34,105 bases of DNA from Candidatus Kuenenia stuttgartensis (GTDB lineage Bacteria; Planctomycetota; Planctomycetia; Pirellulales; UBA1268): contig CAMCYH010000028.1 in assembly GCA_945883745.1 (NCBI GenBank), forward strand, positions 1-34,105. The letters are read 5' to 3'. The position numbers were made by a program, and so were the translations under genes. Position 1 is the stretch's first letter. Each line of letters starts with the position of its first letter. Below, one piece after another: positions 1-6,684 of the stretch. The notes under the pieces were generated by a model. That model saw only the letters and a program-made list of their open reading frames with translations, did not search any database and had not been told where the DNA came from.

Positions 1-140
1 ATGCTCCGCCGGCCCGCTTCCCGCGCCGCCTGCACAGCCGGCAGGAGCAGGCCGATGAGGACCCCGATGATCGCGATCACGACCAAGAGTTCGACCAGGG
101 TAAAACCGCGAGGCCGCAAGGAATTGGGAGATTCACTCAT
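1..140 (-). CDS. DUF1559 prepilin-like protein, N-terminal part only
   Basis: The reading frame begins at the ATG at 138-140 and leaves the window after 46 codons. The visible part has a short basic leader ending in RPRG, then [12 protein letters not shown], a long hydrophobic helix and [15 protein letters not shown]. This is the type IV prepilin/pseudopilin signature with cleavage expected between G and F. It matches the start of DUF1559 (SBP_bac_10-like) proteins, which are abundant in Planctomycetota and whose function is unknown; export by a type II/IV-like apparatus is inferred from the leader. A second, complete member of the family lies at 17009-18052 on the same strand. This gene is divergent from the response regulator starting at 337, sharing a 196-bp intergenic region. 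The C-terminus is outside the window. Confidence 0.88.
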   Translation of the reverse strand, partial: MSESPNSLRPRGFTLVELLVVIAIIGVLIGLLLPAVQAAREAGRRS

Positions 141-336
141 GGATCGAACTCTACTCTGACCTAAAAAGAAATTGGGTAGGAGAGCCACGCACCCCGCCTT
201 AAGGGTAGTAAAGGAGACGGGCCGAAGCCATTGGCCATCTGGCCAATATGGGCCAAAACAAAAAGTGACGGGTGCCCCGGGCCACTCCCGCAGACGCTAT
301 TCTGAGTTACAACGTGACGCTCCTTCCGAGCCTGCC
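141..336. promoter_or_regulatory. Divergent intergenic region with TGGCCA dyad
   Basis: This is the 196-bp space between the DUF1559 gene (minus) and the response regulator (plus). It contains a perfect 7-bp inverted repeat, TTGGCCA-TC-TGGCCAA, at 231-246, followed by a third copy of the half-site, TGGGCCAA, at 249-256, so TGGCC units recur about every 9 bp. The 17-mer at 232-248 recurs with two mismatches at 5885-5901. A regulator-binding site serving one or both flanking genes is an inference. No convincing sigma-70 promoter pair was found. Confidence 0.5.
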
Positions 337-1005
337 ATGGTTGCCACGATCCGCCTTCTCCTCGTTGACGACCATCCTGTCATGCGGGCGGGGCTCGCAA
401 ACCTGCTCGCCTCCGAGCCCGGCTTCGACGTCGCAGGCCAGGCTACCGACGGCCTGCAGGGCGTGCGGCTCTGGCAGGAACTGCAGCCTGATATTTGTCT
501 GCTCGATATCACGATGCAGGGCATCGATGGCATCGAGACGCTCCGCCGCATCCGCGAGGCCGACCCGTCTGCCCGCGTTATCATGCTCACCTCATCTGAA
601 GCCCCGGAGGATCTCTCCCAGGCAGTCGCCGCCGGTGCCGCAGGCTATGTCACGAAAAACGTGGAGCACGATGAACTCGTGCAGGCCATCCGCTCCGCCC
701 ATGCCGGGAGCCACGTGATCAGCAGCGACATGCAACGGCTTACCACACAGCGAACGGGCGATACCTCCCCGCTCCCCGCCCGGCTCACGCCGCGCGAAGA
801 GGAAGTGCTTGACCTCCTTCGGGAAGGATTCACCAACAACGAGATCGGCCGCCTCCTCGGAATCTCCACCCGCACTGCCAAGGCCCATGTCGCCGCTGTC
901 ATCGAAAAGCTCGGTGTGGTCGACCGGACACAGGCCGTCGCCCGCGGCTACGAACTCGGGCTGCTTAGCACTCCCCAGCCGCGCCGCCCTCGGCCGCGCT
1001 CGTGA
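337..1005 (+). CDS. NarL/FixJ (LuxR-type) response regulator
   Basis: This is a two-domain transcriptional regulator of 222 residues, a normal length for the NarL/FixJ family. Residues 5-120 form the receiver domain: acidic pair D11-D12, phospho-acceptor D57 in CLLDI, T85 in MLTS and K107 in VTKN are all present, so phosphorylation by a histidine kinase is expected. Residues about 148-205 are a LuxR/GerE helix-turn-helix (LTPREEEVLDLL, NNEIGRLLGIS, TAKAHVAAVIEKL). The frame is open upstream to 172, but the ATG at 337 is preferred because the receiver domain starts directly after it and the upstream extension is not receiver-like. No histidine kinase is encoded in the window, so it is an orphan here. 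A TGGCCA dyad lies about 90 bp upstream and could be autoregulatory, which is untested. The target genes are unknown. Confidence 0.9.
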   Translation: MVATIRLLLVDDHPVMRAGLANLLASEPGFDVAGQATDGLQGVRLWQELQPDICLLDITMQGIDGIETLRRIREADPSARVIMLTSSEAPEDLSQAVAAGAAGYVTKNVEHDELVQAIRSAHAGSHVISSDMQRLTTQRTGDTSPLPARLTPREEEVLDLLREGFTNNEIGRLLGISTRTAKAHVAAVIEKLGVVDRTQAVARGYELGLLSTPQPRRPRPRS

Positions 1006-1024
1006 CGGCCGACGACCGACATCG

Positions 1025-1037
1025 CGCGCATAGCGCG
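1025..1037 (+). terminator. Possible weak terminator hairpin after the response regulator
   Basis: A CGCGC-ATA-GCGCG hairpin (5-bp stem, 3-nt loop) starts 19 nt after the stop codon and is followed by TCGTGTTTC. The T-run is too short for a canonical intrinsic terminator, so this is tentative. Confidence 0.25.
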
Positions 1038-1143
1038 TCGTGTTTCGGCAGCCCGCCGGCTTGCGCATGGCGGCTTCCTCTGAGACCCGTTTTCGATTCG
1101 CAGCTTTTCGGACGGGCTCGCGCCGTTGGTCTGAGCCGCTTCC

Positions 1144-2445
1144 TCACGTGCCCAGCAGCTTTTCAACTTCGGCGATGACCTCCTCGGCAAGCGTGGCGGA
1201 ATAGCCGATGCGAAGCGAGCGGATCACGCCCTCCTGATCGATGATGAAAAGCGTCGGATAGCCGAAGTCCTCCATGTGGAAGATTTTCTCGAGCGACTGG
1301 GCCCGGAGTGTCGGATAGGGCAATGCGAGCGAGTTGGCCATGAAGATCGCGTCGGTCTCGTTTTCATCGATATTCATTCCAAGCAGGGCCACGGGCCGGC
1401 CGGCGAAATGCCTGGCGATCGCCTTCACCTCGGGCATGGCCAGGATGCAGGCTGGACAATTGCGATACCAAAAGTCGGCGACCACGACCCGGCCGCGGTA
1501 GTCCTTGGCGGTGTGCCGCTTGCCGGTGGTGTCGATCGCGTCCCAATCACCGGGCGACGACCCGAGCACGCGGCTCGTGCGTTCCCGGAGCCCACCGGGT
1601 TTGCAGATGGCGTCCGCCGCTGCATCGAATCCGGCGAGGGTGCGTGCCGCCACAGGCCTGATCTCCGCGGTGGTCAGCCGATCAACCACCGCGGCAAAGT
1701 CGCCCCGTGCTGCGGCAATCGCATCCCGGGCAGCTGCCTCCGTTGGCAGTCGCGTGGCGGCATCGAGACGGCGGTCATGGGCAAAGAGAGCGGCGAAGTA
1801 GTCCTTAGCCTCACGACCACGGGTCGCCGCCATCTCAGAGGACTCACGCTGGGCCGAAACGAGCCGCGTCGTCCGACCCGTGGGAAACATGATCTCACTG
1901 GCAAGTCCCTGCGTGGCGTCCCAGGTATACCGTCGGCTCGTCTTTCCGCCCTCGATCATCGGGCCAGTCACCGTGCATTCGCTGCCCTCAGCATCCGGAC
2001 GGGTCGTGTAGGAACTGGCCAGGTCGAGGACCGGGTCGTATTCCTTCCAGCCTGCGGCGTTTTCGGCGGCGGAACCAGGAAGTTTTGGGAAGTGGTTTCG
2101 CGGCAACATGCGCACCGACAGCGTGGGGTTCGGATCGATCGAGCCATCGGGAGTGATGTCGGCATAGGCGAGCAACTCCGCGGCCTCGTTGACTTTTCCG
2201 TCTTTCAGCGGCTCTTTCTTGAGCAGAATCCTCGCCTGGCCGTTCTCGTCGACACTCACGACCCAGGCCCGCAGCCGCTCGACAACGCCTGCTTCGGGTT
2301 TTTCCTGAAGCGTCGTCTCGTAGACCAGCGACTGGCCGACAGTGAAGCGATACCGAGGCATGGCCTGCTCCGCACGGGTGGCCGTCGGCAAGACAGCGCA
2401 CGCGACACACACGATGGCTATCTGCGTCACAGTGGGGCAATTCAT
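1144..2445 (-). CDS. Secreted thioredoxin-like (TlpA/AhpC-TSA type) protein
   Basis: The product has 433 residues. The ATG at 2445 is chosen because it gives a signal peptide (MNCPTVTQIAIVCVACAVLP, cleavage near TRAEQ) and has AAGGA 6 nt upstream; a longer in-frame start at 2496 would bury the signal peptide. Residues about 30-290 are a planctomycete-type N-terminal extension I do not recognise. Residues about 300-433 are a thioredoxin fold with VVADFWYRNCPACILAMPEV, carrying redox cysteines C330 and C333 (CPAC), then ALLGMNIDE and the cis-Pro loop GYPTLFIID. This arrangement is typical of extracytoplasmic TlpA/ResA-like thiol-disulfide oxidoreductases acting on cell-surface disulfides or cytochrome assembly. 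The substrate is unknown. The CPAC active site, rather than CGPC, suggests a reductase or isomerase potential different from classical thioredoxin. It stands alone between the response regulator and a damaged beta-helix gene. Confidence 0.85.
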   Translation of the reverse strand: MNCPTVTQIAIVCVACAVLPTATRAEQAMPRYRFTVGQSLVYETTLQEKPEAGVVERLRAWVVSVDENGQARILLKKEPLKDGKVNEAAELLAYADITPDGSIDPNPTLSVRMLPRNHFPKLPGSAAENAAGWKEYDPVLDLASSYTTRPDAEGSECTVTGPMIEGGKTSRRYTWDATQGLASEIMFPTGRTTRLVSAQRESSEMAATRGREAKDYFAALFAHDRRLDAATRLPTEAAARDAIAAARGDFAAVVDRLTTAEIRPVAARTLAGFDAAADAICKPGGLRERTSRVLGSSPGDWDAIDTTGKRHTAKDYRGRVVVADFWYRNCPACILAMPEVKAIARHFAGRPVALLGMNIDENETDAIFMANSLALPYPTLRAQSLEKIFHMEDFGYPTLFIIDQEGVIRSLRIGYSATLAEEVIAEVEKLLGT

Positions 2446-2573
2446 GCGTTTCCTTGCGGCAGTCGTGATCGTTGGTGGCGAGGGAATTACAACCAAGGGG
2501 CCACGAGACCCCGCAATTTGTCTGGCACCCGATCGCGATTCGGCGCGCTCCGCGCGGTACCGGAAGAACCTGC

Positions 2574-4604
2574 TCAGTGGCGGAGGATCTCCTGATCCGG
2601 CCCGATCGCTGCGAACGGGATCGCGATAAATCCCGGTATTTTCCGGAGCACCTCGGCATCGCTTCGCAGCCGTAAGTCGCCGGTCTCGGCGCTGACGAAG
2701 CCCGGGTCGGCATCGGCGACCCAGTTGCTTCCAAGGTGGAGCGAACCGCCGCGCTCGACGATGGCGCCATCGTGCATCTCCAGCGACCCGACCCGCAGTG
2801 CGAGCGGCACGGTGGGGTTGTAGATCAGGTTGCCCTCGAACCGGTTGGAGTCCGGATACTGCCGCGGCTCCTCCCAGAACCGGAGAAGCTCCGGGTATTT
2901 GGCGGCATGGGGAAGTCGCGTCAGGTCGTGGCTCTGGAAATACGCCTCCCAGGCCTTCCGGAAGGATTCATGGAGGTCCTGGCGGGCACAGTAATTGCCC
3001 ATCACATACGGCACGGTGCAGTCGATGAAGGCATTGTGCCGCGTGACGATGAAGGCCCCACTGTTGTTGTTCACGGCCCGCGAGTCCCACGCGTCGCCCA
3101 CACCACCGATCCGGTGGAACACGTTCCCCTCGATGAGCCAACCCATCGTGCAGTTGTCGGCGTAGACCGCATTCTGATGACGGTGCTCACGGCCGATGTC
3201 GTGGAAATAATTGTGCCGGACGATCGTACCGCGCTCCAAAGGCGATTTGCCGAGATTCGCGTAGATCGCCCCCATGTCGGTGAAGTCCTCGACGACGTTC
3301 CCGATGTCGTTGCCTTCGATGAGATGATCATTCCCGTACACGGTGATGGCCACGTGGGGGCCGTGATGGATGCGGTTGTGCGAGACGCGGCTTCCCACGC
3401 TGCGATAGCCGAGCCCCACGGCCGGCACGTACACCTGGTGGAGCCAGGCGAAGTCGTGGATGTCGCAGTGTTCAACGAACATCCCGCCCGGCTCGAGCGT
3501 CGCGAAGTCCCCACCGCGGAGCCCCACCCCGGATCCGCCGACATGGTGGACATGGCAGCCGCGAACGCCGTGATTCCGTCCGTCCAACGAAACCCCGCCG
3601 CCCGAGAAATTGCGGATCTCACACCGCTCGAGCAGCACCTGCTCGCCCCCGGTGCACGTGATCGCCTCCGACCGGCCGCCGTCGAGGACGAGATCTTCGA
3701 TCCGCACGTGGGACACCTGCGACATTGCCACCATCGGCGCGGACAGTGTTGACAGGGAAATGCCGATGGCCGGGGATGCGAATGACTCCGGCGGCAGCAG
3801 GTAGAGCATGCCGGTCGTGCGGTCGAGATAGTATTCGCCGGGACGGTCGATTTCCTCGAGCAGGTTCTCGACGAAGAAATAATCGAACGAGTATTTGTCC
3901 TCGATTCCGTCGCGCTCGCCGTAGCCGAGGGTGATCTCCCGCTTGGCCACGTCGATCGCCGCCACGCGGTTGTAGGACCATTGCCAACTCCAACTGAACA
4001 CGCCCGAGAGCCAGATGTCGTCGCTCTCCCGCCACTTCTCGGGGCGATCGAAGGCATAGCGGATGGTGCCGCCGCGATGCACGAAGTCCGCATCCTTGGC
4101 GGTGGGCCCCTTGTCCACGATTCCTGCGCGGCCCACGACCCCGCGACGGGATTGCTGCGCGCCTCGGAGGAACTGCGGGAAATGATCCTCCGGGTTCGGC
4201 CACCGGGCCCGCGGCATCCGTTCGCCGCTGACATGGAGTTCGACCGGCGGCAGCGTGGTGATCTCCGGCCGGCTCACTTCATGCCCACGGCGGCTGAGCG
4301 CGCCGTAGTCCGTAATGCCATGAGACCGCAAATCACAGGCGAGCAACCGGCCCCGGCTCGCGGGATCGATCAGTCGATCCAAGATGGTCTTGTCGGTCAC
4401 CGCTGCGAACCATTCACGGCTCAACTCGGTCATGCCGGACAAGACCGCCTCTTCTCCGGGCAGCGACCGGTAGACGACGGGAGCGGCAGGCCGCCCGGAA
4501 TCCTCTGCCGTGAGGTGAAGCGTTGTGTGCCGGGAGTGGGTGCCACCGCCCACCAGCACCGTCACGCCGCCGGCGTGGAACTGACGGATGTCTCGGGAAC
4601 ACCG
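2574..4604 (-). pseudogene. Right-handed beta-helix protein (GH141-like), 5'-truncated
   Basis: From about 4600 down to the stop at 2574 the frame encodes a convincing secreted-type beta-helix protein. It has HAGGVTVLVGGGTH, TAEDSGRPAAPVVYRSLPGE and LSGMTELS near its N-terminal side, then repeated short coils such as VLLERCEIRNFSGGGVSLDG, GVRGCHVHHVGGSGVGLRGG, NRIHHGPHVAITVYGNDHLIEGNDI and TIVRHNYFHDIGREH. This resembles GH141-type/parallel beta-helix carbohydrate-active proteins, which normally begin with a signal peptide and a 'GSDANPGT...FATL' block. That block is missing. Upstream of about 4600 the same frame remains open to 4802 but reads only as antisense of VCBS-like and other coding fragments on the plus strand. 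I therefore interpret the gene as having lost its start and signal peptide by rearrangement. Expression from a fortuitous start would give a cytoplasmic, probably non-functional protein. Confidence 0.7.
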
Positions 4605-4607
4605 GTA

Positions 4608-4936
4608 CGGGCGCGCCCCGCGCAGACGAAGAAGACCGAGTCGTTCGGATCGTTCTTCGAGCCGGTCGATTGGGACGACGATGGCGACCTCGATCTGCTG
4701 ATCGGCTGCTTCGACGGCAGCCTGGAGCTGCGGCTGAGCACGGTGCGGCGGGCGAGATCGCGGCTGCCCGATACTCAGGCACGCCTGAGGCGGTCTGGCC
4801 ACACGTGGAGGTCCCCTTTCGGACCGCTGCCGCAGGGCCGGTCACCGTGATGATCCGCAAGGAAGGGGACGGCGACGCCTACGTGGACAACGCCGGGTTC
4901 TCTCCGCTCTGGCCGCCGCCTGCACGGGCGCACTGA
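4608..4936 (+). pseudogene. VCBS/FG-GAP fragment joined to a binding-domain-like fragment
   Basis: Two coding remnants lie in different plus frames. From about 4611 to 4745 one frame reads TESFGSFFEPVDWDDDGDLD then LLIGCFDGSLELRL, a classic VCBS/FG-GAP calcium-binding propeller repeat (DxDxDGxxD style). From about 4743 to the TGA at 4934-4936 another frame reads SGTPEAVWPHVEVPFRTA, then GPVTVMIRKEGDGDAYVDNA, a beta-sandwich ending like a carbohydrate-binding C-terminus. Neither has a start, and the first frame runs off into non-coding-like sequence. They are either one frameshifted gene or two fused scraps. They abut head-to-head with the truncated beta-helix gene, marking a recombination junction near 4595-4615. 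Which genes donated them cannot be told from this window. Confidence 0.6.
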
Positions 4937-4997
4937 TTGGTTGTCCCGCGCGGTGTGTCGGTGCCAGGCCTGTCCGCACGAGCCTCTAGCACGGCGC

Positions 4998-5762
4998 TCA
5001 GCGCTCCAACGGCTCGACGCGAATATCGTCGAACCAGGTGTCGAGCACGTCCTTCTTGTTGCCGCCCGGCTGGAGGCCGATGCTGGTCTTCGGCGCGTCG
5101 CCGGCCAGCGTGGTGTAGTCGAGCACTTTCTTGCCGTCGATGAACGCGGTCAACTCCTTGCCCCGCAGCTCCAGCGACAGGTCATGCCACTCCTCCGGAG
5201 CGATCTCGATCTTCTCCGTCTTGGCGTAGAAAAACTTTCGATTCCATCCCCCCTGCTTCGCGAGAGCCGCGGCCTCCGGGGAGTCTCTTGGATGGAGCAC
5301 CGTGTTGTCGGCGGCCGTGATGCTGGTCGGCCGGATGTGGAGCACGGCCACGTGGAAGTCGCGCTCGACAATTGGATTCGGCCCCCGGACCGTGATGCCC
5401 GCCATGCCACCAGTGGAGAACCGGAACCGAAATGACACCCGCACGTCATTTCCCGAAATCTTCCGTGTGATGCCGGCCGGGTGAAACTCCTCGGGGAAGT
5501 TGCGGCCCCGCAGCGCACCATCGACGACCTGCCACCAGTCGGGTCGCACATCCTTGCCCGAGACTGCGCGCCCGTGCGGATGCTTGTCGTCGCGGCCGTC
5601 AGCGAGAAACCCGTACTGCGACCAGTTGCGCTGGAACGCCGTCAGATCAGTGAAATCCTCGGTCCATCCTGAGGCAGGAGAGATCTCTTCTCCCGCTGCC
5701 ACCCCCGTGCCGCACCAGATGAACAATATCCCCAACAGAATCGCTCGACTCATGATACTCAT
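4998..5762 (-). CDS. Secreted DUF1080 (3-keto-disaccharide hydrolase-type) protein
   Basis: The product has 254 residues. The ATG at 5762 is chosen because AAGGAG sits 5 nt upstream and it opens a signal peptide (MSIMSRAILLGILFIWCGTG, cleavage near AAGEE). The mature part has the DUF1080/concanavalin-like pattern: WTEDFTDLTAFQRNW, DGALRGRNFPEEFH, FRFRFSTGGMAGITVRGPNP, EWHDLSLELRGKELTAFIDG and a C-terminal DTWFDDIRVEP strand. DUF1080 proteins are extracytoplasmic and some act as 3-keto-disaccharide hydrolases; others may be non-catalytic glycan binders, so the exact role is open. The gene is divergent from a second DUF1080 gene at 6067, and the two share a 304-bp regulatory region. Its 3' side faces the damaged region at 2574-4936. 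Confidence 0.82.
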   Translation of the reverse strand: MSIMSRAILLGILFIWCGTGVAAGEEISPASGWTEDFTDLTAFQRNWSQYGFLADGRDDKHPHGRAVSGKDVRPDWWQVVDGALRGRNFPEEFHPAGITRKISGNDVRVSFRFRFSTGGMAGITVRGPNPIVERDFHVAVLHIRPTSITAADNTVLHPRDSPEAAALAKQGGWNRKFFYAKTEKIEIAPEEWHDLSLELRGKELTAFIDGKKVLDYTTLAGDAPKTSIGLQPGGNKKDVLDTWFDDIRVEPLER

Positions 5763-6066
5763 GCAGACTCCTTCAACTGGGATGGACGCACCGGACAAGG
5801 TTGTCACGCAGAAATGCTTTCAGGGCAAGCCGCTCATCTATGTCTTTCACCAACAGTATCCATTGGCTGACTGGCCAGATGAAGTGGCCACATGGCCAAT
5901 ACGGTAGCGCGATTGGCATTTAGTGTTCGATTCCGCCGGCGCGCGCCTGGCGGCTTTCTGTGGGACGCGCTCGCTCCTGGCGGCTCTCTGGAGAAAAAGC
6001 GGCGACTCGGCTCTTTGCCGCACGGTACGGTATGCTCTGAGGTCATCCCCACGGAGACTGCTGCTG
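5763..6066. promoter_or_regulatory. 304-bp divergent region between two DUF1080 genes
   Basis: No gene is supported here. The region contains a cluster of TGGCC half-sites: TTGGCTGAC at 5863, TGGCCA at 5872, and TGGCCACATGGCCAATA at 5885-5901. The last matches 15 of 17 bases of the motif at 232-248. Nearer the rightward gene is an imperfect 15-bp direct repeat (5946-5960 and 5976-5990). A GGAG (6053-6056) precedes the rightward ATG by 10 nt. Promoter elements were not convincingly located. Joint control of the divergent DUF1080 genes through the TGGCC cluster is inferred. Confidence 0.5.
5946..5990. repeat. 15-bp direct repeat, 30-bp period
   Basis: CCTGGCGGCTTTCTG (5946-5960) and CCTGGCGGCTCTCTG (5976-5990) differ at a single base and start exactly 30 bp apart in the non-coding region upstream of the rightward DUF1080 gene. 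The spacing is close to three helical turns, which would place the copies on the same DNA face. A role is not shown. Confidence 0.5.
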
Positions 6067-6666
6067 ATGCACCCGATCACGCTGACCAGCCTTGCCGCCA
6101 CTCTTCTGCTCGCCGCGACAGCCGTCGCCGAAGTGCCCCCCACCGCTGACCTGCCCGCAATCTTCAACGGTACTGACCTCACGGGCTGGAAGGTCGTGGG
6201 CGGCCCCTACTGGAAGGTCGTCGACAACGCGATCGTCGGTGAGAACGACGCCGAAAAAAAGGGCTCGATGCTCTACACAGGGCAATCCTACGGCGATGTG
6301 ATCGTCGAGGGGGAGGTGCGTTTCACCGGCGAGATCGACAGCGGCATCATGGTGCGGAAGCCCGAGCTCCAGGTGCAGATCGGCGTGTCACGAAGCCTCA
6401 AGAAAGACATGACCTGCTCCTTCTACACCGGGAAATATCCCGAGGAGGCCCGTGCTCCGCGGGCTGCCGACCTGCTCAAATCGGGCGAATGGAACCGTAT
6501 CCGCGTCGAGGCCAAGGGCGACACGTTCACCGTCTGGCTCAATGGTGAGCAGGTATCGCAGTACACGAGTGACACGTACCGCGAGCCGGCGCCCATCGGC
6601 CTCCAGATCCATCCCGGCCTCGTCATGAAGGTCGAGTTTCGTGACCTGCGGGCCAAGCCCCTGTGA
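6067..6666 (+). CDS. Secreted DUF1080 protein
   Basis: The product has 199 residues, a typical single-domain DUF1080 length. The ATG at 6067 gives a signal peptide (MHPITLTSLAATLLLAATAVA, cleavage before EVPP), and a GGAG lies 10 nt upstream. The mature protein opens with the family hallmark LPAIFNGTDLTGWKVVGGPYW and KVVDNAIVGEN, continues with YGDVIVEGEVRFTGEIDSGI, FYTGKYPEE and EWNRIRVEAKGDTFTVWLNG, and ends with IGLQIHPG-MKVEFRDLRAKPL. This is the concanavalin-like sandwich seen in planctomycete periplasmic proteins linked to 3-keto-glycoside breakdown. Catalytic activity cannot be read from the sequence. It is paralogous to, and divergent from, the gene at 4998-5762. It ends 15 bp from the convergent large gene; the stop codons of both lie in an inverted repeat. 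Confidence 0.85.
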   Translation: MHPITLTSLAATLLLAATAVAEVPPTADLPAIFNGTDLTGWKVVGGPYWKVVDNAIVGENDAEKKGSMLYTGQSYGDVIVEGEVRFTGEIDSGIMVRKPELQVQIGVSRSLKKDMTCSFYTGKYPEEARAPRAADLLKSGEWNRIRVEAKGDTFTVWLNGEQVSQYTSDTYREPAPIGLQIHPGLVMKVEFRDLRAKPL

Positions 6667-6684
6667 TCACGTCGCCTGTGATCA
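6660..6684. repeat. Repeat embedding both stop codons of convergent genes
   Basis: CCTGTGATCA occurs twice in direct orientation (6660-6669 and 6675-6684). Because TGATCA is itself palindromic, TGATCAC (6664-6670) and GTGATCA (6678-6684) also form a 7-bp inverted repeat with a 7-nt loop. The TGA at 6664-6666 stops the plus-strand DUF1080 gene, and the complement of 6682-6684 stops the minus-strand large gene. It could act as a short bidirectional hairpin, but there is no T-run. Confidence 0.4.

Noticed and set aside
172..336. Upstream extension of the response regulator
   Set aside because: The extra 55 residues are not receiver-like and would place coding sequence over the TGGCCA dyad.
1276..2595. 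Long open plus-strand frame opposite the redoxin gene
   Set aside because: It is antisense to a gene with a signal peptide and CPAC active site, has no domain, and open antisense frames are expected at this GC content.
2736..3752. Open plus-strand frame opposite the beta-helix gene
   Set aside because: Mirror image of the real repeat-rich protein; its His/Val-rich composition follows from reading the beta-helix codons in reverse.
4604..4802. Start of the beta-helix gene at 4802
   Set aside because: The first about 65 residues from that start are antisense of VCBS-like coding sequence and give no signal peptide, so the real N-terminus is missing.
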